The position numbers and the translations under genes are program-made. Shown one piece after another: positions 1 through 8,664 of a stretch of 64,000 bases of DNA; within the stretch, counting starts at the first letter, position 1, and every line of letters begins with the position of its first letter. Origin of the DNA: Agromyces archimandritae (lineage in GTDB: Bacteria > Actinomycetota > Actinomycetes > Actinomycetales > Microbacteriaceae); contig NZ_CP071696.1 in the NCBI RefSeq assembly GCF_018024495.1, positions 2,914,001 through 2,978,000 on the forward strand, read 5' to 3'. The notes under the pieces are model-generated. The model ran no database searches, was not told where the DNA came from, and saw only the letters and a list, made by a program, of their open reading frames with translations.

Positions 1-565
1 TGGATGCGGCGAGCTCGGCGATGAGGGTGCGGAAGGCGGTGGCGGCCTCGTCGCGGCGGGCCGGATCGGCCACGCGGCCCTTCCAGAGGGCATGCGCGAC
101 GAGCACCGTGCCCCCGGGCTTGGCGAGACGGAGGCCGTGCTCGACGTACTCGATGACGGCCGCCGGGTCGGCGTCGACGAAGACGAGGTCGTAGCTCGCC
201 TCGTTCATCCTCGGCAGCACCTCGGCGGCGCGGCCGGCGATGAGACGGATCCGGGCCGGCGGGATGCCCGCGTCGGCGAAGTTCTCCCGGGCATGCTGCT
301 GGTACTCGGTCTCGGCGTCGATCGAGGTCAGATGCACGCCCGGCACGGTCTGCAGCATCCACAGGCCCGAGACGCCGACGCCCGTGCCGACCTCGATGAC
401 GGACTCGGCGCGCACGGCGGCGGCCATCACGGCGAGCTGTGCGCCGACCGCGGGGGAGACGGCGTCGATGCCGAGCTCGAGCGACTGCTGCGCCGCGCGG
501 GCGATCCCCTCGCTCTCGACGACCGCCTCGTCGACGTACTTCCAGTTCAGGTCATGGTCCGACAT
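1..565 (-). CDS. O-methyltransferase, family 3 type (C-terminus outside window)
   Basis: SAM-dependent class I O-methyltransferase; only the first 188 residues are inside the window. Visible are SAM-binding motif I (VIEVGTGVGVSG, residues 56-67), the acidic end of the second strand (SIDAE, 81-85) and VFVDADP (128-134), whose aspartate is the usual divalent-metal ligand of this family. The ATG at 565 is preceded by GGGGAG about 5 nt upstream. tatB lies divergently 90 bp away; an O-methyltransferase near tatB is a familiar actinobacterial arrangement (as I recall around Rv1220c-Rv1224 in M. tuberculosis). Substrate cannot be inferred. Confidence 0.88.
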   Translation of the reverse strand, partial: MSDHDLNWKYVDEAVVESEGIARAAQQSLELGIDAVSPAVGAQLAVMAAAVRAESVIEVGTGVGVSGLWMLQTVPGVHLTSIDAETEYQQHARENFADAGIPPARIRLIAGRAAEVLPRMNEASYDLVFVDADPAAVIEYVEHGLRLAKPGGTVLVAHALWKGRVADPARRDEAATAFRTLIAELAAS

Positions 566-655
566 CAGGGCTCCCCGGGAATCTGTCAACGCCCCAGCCT
601 ACGTCGCCGCATCCGCCGCGATCGCCGCGCCTCGCCGCCCGGCTATCCTTGAGGG

Positions 656-1048
656 GTGTTCGGTGGTCTGACGTTCGACAAGCTCCTCCTCATCGGGGTG
701 ATCGCCGTCTTCCTCATCGGCCCCGATCGTCTGCCGCACTACGCCGCGCAGCTCGGACGCCTCGTCCGCTCCCTGCGCGACCTCGCGAGCGGTGCGAAGA
801 ACCGGATGCGCGAAGAGATGGGCCCCGAATTCGACGAGGTCGACTGGCAGCAGCTGGATCCGCGCCGCTACGACCCGCGGCGCATCATCCGCGACGCCCT
901 CTCGGATGCAGACCCGTTCGCCGAGCCCGGCGCGCCTTCGATCGGCCGCTCCGCACAGGCGACGGCCGCCCCGGCGACCGCTTCGGGATCCCGCCCGGAA
1001 CCGCTCGCCCCCGGAGAACCGGCACCGTTCGACGCCGAAGCGACCTGA
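656..1048 (+). CDS. tatB: Sec-independent protein translocase subunit TatB
   Basis: Subunit of the twin-arginine translocase, which exports folded proteins. The 130-residue product has the TatA/B shape: a very short N-terminus, one membrane helix (about residues 8-22, including the conserved GPDRLP turn), an amphipathic helix (AAQLGRLVRSLRDLASGAK) and a Pro/Ala-rich disordered tail. The long tail and the Glu-rich segment (REEMGPEFDEVDW) favour TatB over TatA. The GTG start is 6 nt after a TATCCT hexamer (644-649), so the message is probably leaderless. The gene converges on the dehydrogenase gene; the two stop codons lie in a short palindrome at 1046-1060. Confidence 0.88.
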   Translation: MFGGLTFDKLLLIGVIAVFLIGPDRLPHYAAQLGRLVRSLRDLASGAKNRMREEMGPEFDEVDWQQLDPRRYDPRRIIRDALSDADPFAEPGAPSIGRSAQATAAPATASGSRPEPLAPGEPAPFDAEAT

Positions 1049-1057
1049 GCGGCCGGC

Positions 1058-2608
1058 TCAGCGACGGCGGATCGCGCGCAGCGCACTGGCGAGCAGCACC
1101 ATGAGGGAGGCGAGCGCCGGATAGTCCCGACCCTCCCGCGCGAACGGCAGCACGCCCGTCATCGCCGAGATCGTCACCGGCTCGACGAAGCGCAGCAGCC
1201 CCTCGGGGCCGTTCCGACGCCCGAGGCCCGACTGCTTGGCCCCGCCCATCGGCGCATCCACCGAGGAGAAGCTCGCCCGGTAGCCCTCGTTGATGTTCAC
1301 CGAACCCACCTCGAGGCGGTCGGCGATGCGCTGGGCGCGGCGCACCGAGCCCGAGAGCACGGCCGCGTTCAGCCCGTACTCGCTGCGGTTCGCGGCGAAG
1401 ATCGCCTCTTCGTCGTCCTCCGTGAGGTACAGGGAGGCGATCGCGCCGAAGGTCTCCTCCGCGTAGACGGTCATCTCGGGTGTGACGCCGGTGAGGATCG
1501 TCGGCTCGAAGAACCACGGGCCGATGTCGGGTCGCGGCCGGCCGCCGACGAGCACCGTCGCACCCTTCGCGAGCGCATCCTCCAGGTGGGCGGTGACGCG
1601 CTCCAGCTGCTTCGCGGAGGCCAGCGAGCCGAAATCGGCCGAGTAGTCGTGCGCCGAGCCGAGCGTCGCGTGCCGGAGCCGATCCACCAGGGCCTCCGTG
1701 TAGGCGCCGGCGACCTTGCGGTCGACGTAGATCCGCTCGACCGAGACGCACAGCTGCCCCATGGCGGCGAAGCACGCGTATGCGGAATCGGCGGCCGCGG
1801 TCGCCGGATCCACATCGTCGGTGACGATCATCGCGTTCTTGCCGCCGAGCTCGAGGGAGGCGCCCACGAGGCGACGCCCGGCCTTCTCGGCGATGCCGCG
1901 GCCGGTGGCCGTCGACCCCGTGAAACAGATGTAGTCGGCCTCGTCGGTGAGGCTCTCGCCGACCTCGCCGGCGGTGCCGCACACGACCGCCCATACGGTC
2001 TCCGGAACGCCGGCGTCGATGAAGGCACGCCGCAGCGCCAGGATCGAGAGCGCCCCCTGATCGTCGGCCTTCTGCACGACGGCGCAGCCGGCCGCGAGCG
2101 CCGGGATGACATCCATCGCCGCAAGGCTCAGCGCATAGTTCCACGGCGTCACGACGCCGACGGCCCCCTTCGGGCGGTAACGGACGCGCGTGGAGACGAC
2201 CGTCGGCACTCCGGCACGCCGGCGTCGGCCCCGGAGCACGCGCTTGGCCGAGAGGGCGTTGTAGCGCGTCACCATCGCCGCGCAGAACACCTCCTCGAAC
2301 GCCTGCCCGCGGGTCTTGCCGCTCTCGAGCTGGATGAGGTCGAGGAGGTCCTCGTCGCGCTCCAGGATGAGGTCGTGGGCGCGCAGCAGGATCTCGCGAC
2401 GCTTCGCGAAACCGGCGCGGGCCCACGCGAGCTGGGCGAGCCTCGCCCGCGCGAAGGCGTCGCGCACGTCATCCGCGCTGGACTGCGGCAGCTCGTGCAG
2501 GGTCTCCCCCGTGGAGGGGGTGGGCACGGGGATGCGCGTATCGCCCGAGGCGACGACGTCGTCGGCGAGGTCTGCGAAGCGGGCTGTGGCCTGGGACGGG
2601 GCTGGCAT
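1058..2608 (-). CDS. NAD(P)+-dependent aldehyde dehydrogenase, succinate-semialdehyde type
   Basis: Oxidises an aldehyde, by family likeness succinic semialdehyde to succinate. The whole ALDH fold is present: VTPWNYAL (cofactor site), FTGSTATGR (Rossmann loop), the general-base glutamate in LELGGKN and the catalytic cysteine in MGQLCVS. Length (516 aa) is normal. A GTG at 2614 is also in frame, but a TAGACT hexamer (2620-2615) stands exactly 6 nt before the ATG at 2608, favouring a leaderless start there. The C-terminal stretch after the active-site domain is hydrophobic (PALASLMVLLASAL). The precise substrate is inferred from the family. Confidence 0.88.
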   Translation of the reverse strand: MPAPSQATARFADLADDVVASGDTRIPVPTPSTGETLHELPQSSADDVRDAFARARLAQLAWARAGFAKRREILLRAHDLILERDEDLLDLIQLESGKTRGQAFEEVFCAAMVTRYNALSAKRVLRGRRRRAGVPTVVSTRVRYRPKGAVGVVTPWNYALSLAAMDVIPALAAGCAVVQKADDQGALSILALRRAFIDAGVPETVWAVVCGTAGEVGESLTDEADYICFTGSTATGRGIAEKAGRRLVGASLELGGKNAMIVTDDVDPATAAADSAYACFAAMGQLCVSVERIYVDRKVAGAYTEALVDRLRHATLGSAHDYSADFGSLASAKQLERVTAHLEDALAKGATVLVGGRPRPDIGPWFFEPTILTGVTPEMTVYAEETFGAIASLYLTEDDEEAIFAANRSEYGLNAAVLSGSVRRAQRIADRLEVGSVNINEGYRASFSSVDAPMGGAKQSGLGRRNGPEGLLRFVEPVTISAMTGVLPFAREGRDYPALASLMVLLASALRAIRRR

Positions 2609-2665
2609 GCGCACAGTCTAGGACAGCCGACCCACTCCGCCACGAGTCGGGATAGCATGCTCGGC

Positions 2666-4078
2666 ATGGCCGCACCGGAGCGCACCCGAGCGCGTACCCC
2701 CGCCGCCGGCGCCCTGCCGGCCGGAACGATCGCCCGCTACGCGATCGGCTCGCTCGGCACCGGCGGATTCGCCACGCTGCCCGGCCTCGTCCTCGTCTTC
2801 TACCTGACCGACACCCTCGGCGTCTCCCCGCTCGCCGCCGGCATCGTCGTCACCGCCGCGAAGGTGTGGGATGTGCTCATCGATCCCTTCATCGGCGTCG
2901 CCAGCGACCGATCGCTGGTGGTCCGCGGATCGCGCCGGCCCTTCATGCTCACCGGCGCGATCATGCTGCCGCTCGCCTTCCTCGCGACCTTCGCCGTGCC
3001 GGCAGACACCCCGCCGGCGGCCGCCGGGCTCTGGGTCGCCGTCGCGTTCCTCCTCACGGCGACCGCATTCAGCCTCTTCCAGGTCCCCTACATCGCCCTG
3101 CCCGCCGAACTCAGCGACGACTACGACGAACGCACCCGCCTGCTCACCTGGCGCGTCGTCGTGCTCTCCATCGCGATCCTCCTCTTCGGCGCCGGCGGGC
3201 CGGCCCTCCGCGACCTCGGCGGCGACGAATACGCCGGCTACCTCGTCATGGCGCTCGTGGCCGGCCTCGCCATCGGCGCCGGGATGCTCGTGGCCGCGAC
3301 GACCGCGAAGCGGACGGATGCCGGGCCGGGGCCGGTGCGTGCGGCATCCGCACCCCGCGCCGCGATCCGCGAGGGGTATGCCGCCGGGCTCGCCGCCCTC
3401 CGCCGCAGCGGCGCCTTCCGCACGCTGCTCGCCGCCTTCGTGCTGCAGGGCCTGGCCACCGGCCTCATGCTCGCCGGCGCGAACTACGTCGCCGTCTGGG
3501 TGCTGCACTCCGATGCGGCGCTCACCTTCCTCTTCGTCGCCCTCATCGGACCTGCCGTGCTCTGCGCGCCGCTCTGGGGGCTCTTGGCCGACCGCATCGG
3601 CAAAGAGCGCGCCTTCGCCGCGGCGAGCGTGCTGTTCGCGCTCGCCGCGGCGAGCCTCACCGTCATGCTGTGGGCCCCGGGCGCCTGGGTGTACGCGCCG
3701 ATCGCGCTCGCCGGCGCCGCGTACGCCGGCATGCAGTCGATGCCGATGGCGATGCTGCCCGACGTCATCTCGCACGACGCCGAACGGCACGGCCCGGGCC
3801 GCGCCGGCGCCTTCGGAGGCGTCTGGACGGCGGGGGAGACGACCGGCATGGCCCTCGGCGCCACCGTGCTCACGATCGTCCTGGCCGCCACCGGCTACCT
3901 CGAGTCCAGCGGCGGCACCGAACTCTCCCAGCCCGACTCGGCGGTCGCCGGCATCGTCGTCGCCTTCAGCATCGTGCCCGCCGTGCTCGTCGGCCTCAGC
4001 CTGCTCGCCCTGGCCCGCTACCCGCTGCGGCGAGCCGACATCACCACCCGGCCCGGAACGGAGAGCCCCCGCCCATGA
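2666..4078 (+). CDS. MFS / GPH-family sugar:cation symporter-like transporter
   Basis: Integral membrane transporter of 470 residues with about twelve hydrophobic segments. WDVLIDPFIGVASDRS in the loop after the second segment is typical of the glycoside-pentoside-hexuronide (MelB-like) branch; a related loop (LWGLLADRIGKER) follows mid-protein. An in-frame ATG at 2657 exists, but TAGCAT at 2653-2658 placed 7 nt before the ATG at 2666 marks that as the likely leaderless start. The stop overlaps the next gene's ATG (ATGA, 4075-4078), so the PLP enzyme downstream is translationally coupled and transporter and enzyme probably share a pathway. Substrate unknown. Confidence 0.82.
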   Translation: MAAPERTRARTPAAGALPAGTIARYAIGSLGTGGFATLPGLVLVFYLTDTLGVSPLAAGIVVTAAKVWDVLIDPFIGVASDRSLVVRGSRRPFMLTGAIMLPLAFLATFAVPADTPPAAAGLWVAVAFLLTATAFSLFQVPYIALPAELSDDYDERTRLLTWRVVVLSIAILLFGAGGPALRDLGGDEYAGYLVMALVAGLAIGAGMLVAATTAKRTDAGPGPVRAASAPRAAIREGYAAGLAALRRSGAFRTLLAAFVLQGLATGLMLAGANYVAVWVLHSDAALTFLFVALIGPAVLCAPLWGLLADRIGKERAFAAASVLFALAAASLTVMLWAPGAWVYAPIALAGAAYAGMQSMPMAMLPDVISHDAERHGPGRAGAFGGVWTAGETTGMALGATVLTIVLAATGYLESSGGTELSQPDSAVAGIVVAFSIVPAVLVGLSLLALARYPLRRADITTRPGTESPRP

Positions 4079-5580
4079 CCACCCCGCCCATGACGACCCC
4101 CGACGAAATGCTCGCCCGCCTCGAACGCCTCCGCGACGCCGACGCCCCGACCCACGGCGGCCGCGTGCTCTCCTACGTCTACGACTCCGGCCGCGCCGAA
4201 CTCGACGAACTCGCCGCCCGTGCCGCCCGCCTCGTCCAGCCCGTCAACGGCCTCGACCCGACGACCTTCACCTCGGTCGCCGTCATGGAGTCCGAGGTCA
4301 TCGGCTTCGCCCGCACCGCCTTCCACGGCGACGACGACGTCGTCGGATCCGTCACCTCCGGCGGCACCGAGAGCTGCCTCCTCGCCGTCAAGGGCGCCCG
4401 CGACGCCTGGCGGGCCGCCGGCGGGCAGGGCACCCCCCGCCTCCTCGCCCCGACGACCGTGCACGCGGCCTTCCACAAAGCGGCCCGCTATTTCGGGCTC
4501 GAGCTCGACCTCGTGCCCGTCGACCCCGCGAGCGGCACCCCGTCCATCGACGCCGTGGCCGAACGCCTCGGCGACGACGTCGCCCTGCTCGTGGCGAGCG
4601 CCCCCTCGTATCCCGTCGCCGCCCTCGACCCCGTCGTCGCCCTCGCCGAACTCGCCGCCGCGCGCGGCATCGCCCTCCACGTCGACGCCTGCATCGGCGG
4701 CTTCGCACTCGCGTTCTGGCCGGAGGAGACCCCGCTGTGGGACTTCCGCATCCCGGGCGTCACGAGCCTCTCCGCCGACCTGCACAAGTACGGGTACGCG
4801 CCCAAGGGCGTCTCGGTGCTGCTCACCCGCGGCCGCGACCGCCAGCGCCGCCAGTACTTCGCGACCACGGAATGGCCCGGATACCCGGTCGTGAACCCGA
4901 CGATGACCGGCTCGAAGCCGGCCGGGCCGCTCGCCGCGGCCTGGGCCATCGCCGGCACCCTCGGGGCGGCCGGATTCGCCGAGCTCGCCGGCGAGACCGC
5001 CCGTGCGACGCGTGCCGTGCGCGGGGCCGTCGATGCGATCGAGGGCCTCCGCGTCGTCGGTGAACCGACCGGGCCGCTGCTCGCGGTCGCGTGCGACGAG
5101 GCGTGCGAACCGGCATCCCGCGTCGACCCGCACCATTGGGCCGATGCGGTGCGCGAAGCCGGCTTCGTGCTGCAGCTGCAGCCCGGCCTCGCGCAGGCCG
5201 ACGGCACCCGCCTGCCGCACACGACCCATCTCACGATCACGCCCGTGACCCTCGGGGTGCTTGGCGAACTGCTGCCGGCGCTCGCCGCCGGCGCCGACCG
5301 GGTGCGGGGCGTGCCGCGCGTCGACCCGCAGGCGGTGCTCGGTGAGCTGCTCGCCGCAGCCGGCGGCGGGGCGCCCCTCGACCCTGCGGTGCTCGCCGGC
5401 GCTCTCGATTCCGACTCCGCGTTCGCGCTCCTCACGGCCGCCGGCCTCTTCGGCGCCGGCGGAGCGCTGCCCGATCGCCTCGCGCCCGTGCTCGCGCTCG
5501 TCGAGGCGCTGCCGGCAGCGGTCACCGAACGGCTGCTCGTCGAACTGCTCGCGCGCGTCGTCGAGCCGCGGAGCGCGTAG
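4075..5580 (+). CDS. PLP-dependent group II decarboxylase-like / sphingosine-1-phosphate-lyase-like enzyme
   Basis: Fold-type I PLP enzyme, 501 aa. Visible are the phosphate-cup motif SGGTES (95-100), the aspartate pairing with the pyridine nitrogen (HVDAC, Asp204) and the Schiff-base lysine in DLHKYGY (Lys238), a signature shared by glutamate decarboxylases and sphingosine-1-phosphate lyases. The C-terminal 80 residues (PQAVLGELLAAAGG onward) are an extra helical region beyond the usual lyase core. It overlaps the transporter stop by 4 nt, so the pair form an operon. Often annotated merely as an aspartate aminotransferase family protein; reaction not determinable here. Confidence 0.82.
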   Translation: MTTPPMTTPDEMLARLERLRDADAPTHGGRVLSYVYDSGRAELDELAARAARLVQPVNGLDPTTFTSVAVMESEVIGFARTAFHGDDDVVGSVTSGGTESCLLAVKGARDAWRAAGGQGTPRLLAPTTVHAAFHKAARYFGLELDLVPVDPASGTPSIDAVAERLGDDVALLVASAPSYPVAALDPVVALAELAAARGIALHVDACIGGFALAFWPEETPLWDFRIPGVTSLSADLHKYGYAPKGVSVLLTRGRDRQRRQYFATTEWPGYPVVNPTMTGSKPAGPLAAAWAIAGTLGAAGFAELAGETARATRAVRGAVDAIEGLRVVGEPTGPLLAVACDEACEPASRVDPHHWADAVREAGFVLQLQPGLAQADGTRLPHTTHLTITPVTLGVLGELLPALAAGADRVRGVPRVDPQAVLGELLAAAGGGAPLDPAVLAGALDSDSAFALLTAAGLFGAGGALPDRLAPVLALVEALPAAVTERLLVELLARVVEPRSA

Positions 5581-5586
5581 CGCCGC

Positions 5587-6777
5587 TCAGCGGGTGCTGA
5601 CGCCGAGCGAGCGGCCCTGCAGGGCGCGGGGCCGGGCGGCGATGCGTTCGGCGAGGGCGCTGATGGCGACGGCCGCCGGGTCGGCGGGGTCGGCGATCAC
5701 GACGGGTCGGCCGGCGTCTCCGCCCTCGCGGAGGGCGAGGCTCAGCGGGATCGAGGCGAGCAGTTCGACGGGGTGCTCCTGCGATTCGGAGAGGCGCTTG
5801 GCGACCTCTTCGCCGCCGCCGGAGCCGAAGAGCTCGAGCACGCCGCCGCCGGGCTGGGGGAGCCCGGCCATGTTCTCGACGACGCCGATGACGCTCTGCC
5901 CGGTCTGGCGTGCGACGACGCCGGAGCGTTCGGCGACGTCGGCGGCGGCCGGCTGCGGGGTGGTGACGACGACGACCTCGGCGTTCGGCAGCAGCTGGCC
6001 GACGGAGATCGCGACGTCGCCGGTGCCGGGCGGCAGGTCGAGCAGCAGCACGTCGAGGTCGCCGAAGTAGACGTCGGTGAGGAACTGCGCGATCGTGCGG
6101 TGCAGCATGGGGCCGCGCCAGGCGACCGCCTGCGAGGCGGCGCGCTGGCCTTCGGGCACGTCGAGGAACATCCCGATGGAGATGACTTTGACGCCGTAGG
6201 CGACGGGCGGCAGCATCATGTCGCCGACCTTCGTCGGCTTGGGCGCGGTTCCGTCGTCGGCGGCGAGGCCGAACAGGCCCGGGATCGAGAAGCCGTGCAC
6301 GTCGGCGTCGATCACGCCGACCTTGAGGCCCCGTTCGGCGAGGGCGACGGCGAGGTTCGCGGTCACGGTGGACTTGCCGACGCCGCCTTTGCCGCTCGTG
6401 ATCGCGTAGACGCGGGTGAGCGAGTCGGGGCCGTACGGGATGCCGCGGGCGACCTTCGTGCCGCGCAGCCGCCCGGTGAGGGTCTTGCGCTCCTCGGGGC
6501 TCATGACGCTCACGGCGATGCGGGCGTTGCCGTCGCCGACGACGCGTTCGGCGGCCCGGCGCACATCGCGTTCGATGCGGTCGGCGGCGGGGCAGCCGAC
6601 GATGGTGAGCTTGATGCCGACGTCGACGGTGCCGTCGTCGGCCTCGCTCACGTCGCCGACCATGTCGAGTTCGGTGATCGGGCGGCGGATCTCGGGGTCG
6701 ATGACGGTCGCGAGGGCCCCGCGGACGCGACGTTCGAGCTCGCTGGCCTCGGCGGTCTCAGCTGCGGGTTCGGGCAT
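5587..6777 (-). CDS. mrp: Mrp/NBP35-type iron-sulfur carrier P-loop ATPase, no CxxC
   Basis: ParA-like ATPase expected to carry or insert iron-sulfur clusters. An N-terminal MIP18 (DUF59) domain spans about residues 12-90 and contains the only cysteine in the protein (Cys62, in VGCPAAD). The deviant Walker A SGKGGVGKST is at 128-137 and a Walker B-like LLLDLPPGTGD follows. The family's C-terminal CxxC, normally right after the ENM motif, is absent: the segment reads ENMAGLPQPGGG. The start has GGAGG about 9 nt upstream. It is the last gene of a three-gene leftward operon and overlaps the DUF1003 gene by 20 nt. Confidence 0.9.
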   Translation of the reverse strand: MPEPAAETAEASELERRVRGALATVIDPEIRRPITELDMVGDVSEADDGTVDVGIKLTIVGCPAADRIERDVRRAAERVVGDGNARIAVSVMSPEERKTLTGRLRGTKVARGIPYGPDSLTRVYAITSGKGGVGKSTVTANLAVALAERGLKVGVIDADVHGFSIPGLFGLAADDGTAPKPTKVGDMMLPPVAYGVKVISIGMFLDVPEGQRAASQAVAWRGPMLHRTIAQFLTDVYFGDLDVLLLDLPPGTGDVAISVGQLLPNAEVVVVTTPQPAAADVAERSGVVARQTGQSVIGVVENMAGLPQPGGGVLELFGSGGGEEVAKRLSESQEHPVELLASIPLSLALREGGDAGRPVVIADPADPAAVAISALAERIAARPRALQGRSLGVSTR

Positions 6778-7285
6778 GGTCGTCCTCCTCCTGGGATTCG
6801 GATTCGTCGCGTTTGTCCATCTCCTCGAGGAGGGAGCGGAGCTCGGCGCGAATGAAGTCGCGCGAGGCGAGGTCCTTCATCGCGAGGCGGAGGGCGACGA
6901 CCTCGCGGGCGAGGTATTCGGTGTCGGCGAGGTTGCGTTCGGCGCGCTGACGGTCCTGCTCGATCTGCACGCGGTCGCGGTCGTCCTGCCGGTTCTGGGC
7001 GAGGAGGATGAGGGGCGCCGCGTAGGAGGCCTGCAGCGAGAGCACGAGCGTCAGGGCGATGAAGCCGTAGTCGGCGCGGTCGAACTGCCAGTCGGCCGGG
7101 GCGAGCGTGTTCCACAGCATCCACACCGCGACGAACAGCGAGAGCCCGAAGAGGAACCAGGGGGTGCCCATGCCGCGCGCCACGAGTTCGGTGAAGCGGC
7201 CGAAGCGGTCGTTGTCGTCGCCGCGACCCCGTCCGAGCCCTTTCGGGGTGTCGAATCGACGTTCGGGCTGCTCAGCGCGCGCCAT
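6758..7285 (-). CDS. DUF1003 membrane protein
   Basis: A 175-residue protein with two membrane helices (about 42-58 and 70-90, with the family pattern FLFGLSLFVAVWMLWN and SLQASYAAPLILLAQNRQ) followed by a charged helical region (DRDRVQIEQDRQRAE, then EYLAREVVALRLAMKDL). This is the DUF1003 family, whose function is unknown. The gene lies between the MgtE-N/CBS gene and mrp, overlapping each, so all three are one transcription unit; the same trio occurs in mycobacteria as far as I recall (Rv1229c-Rv1232c region). Confidence 0.88.
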   Translation of the reverse strand: MARAEQPERRFDTPKGLGRGRGDDNDRFGRFTELVARGMGTPWFLFGLSLFVAVWMLWNTLAPADWQFDRADYGFIALTLVLSLQASYAAPLILLAQNRQDDRDRVQIEQDRQRAERNLADTEYLAREVVALRLAMKDLASRDFIRAELRSLLEEMDKRDESESQEEDDHARTRS

Positions 7286-8597
7286 GTCCTGCCCTCCTTC
7301 CGGGGATGGGGATGCTTCCGGTGGTCAGCGCGGCACGGGCGGCCGCGCGTCGTTCGGCGTCGTCGTCGGGATGACTTCGCCAGTCCTCGGGCAGGAGGTA
7401 GTCGAGCACGTCGTCGATGGTCACGACGCCGACGAGGCGGTGCTTCTCGTCGACGACGGGCACGGAGACGAGGTCGTAGCTGGCGAGGATGCGGCTGACC
7501 TCGGCGGCGGAGGTGTCGGCCGTGACGGGGTCGAGGCCCTGGTCGATGAGGGTGCCGAGGCGCTCGTGCGGCGGGTAGCGCAGCATCCGCTGGAAGTGGA
7601 CGACGCCGAGGAATCGGCCGGTGGGCGGCTCGTACGGCGGAAGCGTCACGAAGACGGCGGCGCCGAGCGCCGGCGGCAGGTCGTGGCGGCGGATGAGGGC
7701 GAGGCCCTCGGCGACGGTCGCGTCGGCCGAGACGATGATGGGCTCGGGCGTCATGAGGCCGCCGGCGGTGTCGGCGGGGTAGGCGAGGAGGAACCGCACA
7801 TCGTCGGCCTCCTCCGGCTCCATGAGTTCGAGGAGGTGCTCGCCGCGTTCGGCGGGCAGCTGCGCGATGAGGTCGGCGGCGTCGTCGGGCTGCATGTGGT
7901 CGAGCACGTCGGCGGCGCGTTCGTCGCCGAGGGCGACGAGGATCTCGATCTGCGCCTGCTCGGGCATCTCTTCGAGCACGGTCGCCAGGCGATCGTCGGG
8001 CAGTTCTTCGGCGACGTCGCGGCGGCGCTGCTCTGGTAGGTCGAGCATGGTGCTCGCGAGGTCGGCGGGCTTCAGCTCGGAGTAGGTGGCGATGAGCTGC
8101 TCGGCCGGTTGCGACTGGCCGGGGGCGGATGCCTCGCGCACCTCTTTCCAGGTGACGAACGCCGTCGGCGCCTTCGCGAAGGGCGAGCCGGTCGGCTTCG
8201 GGCGGCGCACGAAGAGCTGGCCGACCTCCCAGACGCCTTCGCTCTTCTCCTCGATCGCGACGTCGTCGACGACGGCGGTGCCGCTGCCGTCGTTGAAGGA
8301 GACGGTGCGCCCGAGCATTTCGGCGATGACGCGCACCTCGCCGCCGCGCTGCTCGAAGCGGCGGATGTTGATGAGGCCGGTCGTGATGACCTGGCCGGCG
8401 CCGATCGAGGTCACCCGGCCGATGGAGAGGAACACGCGGCGTTTGCCGGGGATCTCGACGATGAGGCCGACGACGCGGGGCGGGTCGGATTTGCGGTACA
8501 CGACGAGGACGTCGCGGACCTTCCCGACCCGGTCGCCTGCGGGATCGAACACCGCGCAGCCGGCCAGTCGGGCGACGAAGACTCTCGTTGCACTCAC
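7272..8597 (-). CDS. MgtE N-terminal domain / CBS-pair protein with PRC-like N-terminus
   Basis: A 441-residue cytoplasmic protein. The N-terminal part has two beta-rich PRC-barrel-like segments (about 5-70 and 75-135). The middle (about 165-290) is the helical MgtE_N repeat domain (DLPEQRRRDVAEELPDD, LDHMQPDDAADLIAQLP), and a CBS pair follows (about 295-410, with TPEPIIVSADATVAE and VSVPVVDEKHRLVGVVTIDD). The MgtE Mg2+ channel domain is missing, so this is a candidate regulator or sensor and not a transporter. The GTG start sits 6 nt after TAGGTT (8609-8604). First gene of the leftward operon with the DUF1003 and mrp genes. Confidence 0.85.
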   Translation of the reverse strand: MSATRVFVARLAGCAVFDPAGDRVGKVRDVLVVYRKSDPPRVVGLIVEIPGKRRVFLSIGRVTSIGAGQVITTGLINIRRFEQRGGEVRVIAEMLGRTVSFNDGSGTAVVDDVAIEEKSEGVWEVGQLFVRRPKPTGSPFAKAPTAFVTWKEVREASAPGQSQPAEQLIATYSELKPADLASTMLDLPEQRRRDVAEELPDDRLATVLEEMPEQAQIEILVALGDERAADVLDHMQPDDAADLIAQLPAERGEHLLELMEPEEADDVRFLLAYPADTAGGLMTPEPIIVSADATVAEGLALIRRHDLPPALGAAVFVTLPPYEPPTGRFLGVVHFQRMLRYPPHERLGTLIDQGLDPVTADTSAAEVSRILASYDLVSVPVVDEKHRLVGVVTIDDVLDYLLPEDWRSHPDDDAERRAAARAALTTGSIPIPGRRAGHGAR

Positions 8598-8664
8598 ACG
8601 TCAAACCTAGTGGTCCGGCCCTGGAATCAGGCTGGTACGGGGGTGGCCGTGGGAGAATGGCGCC

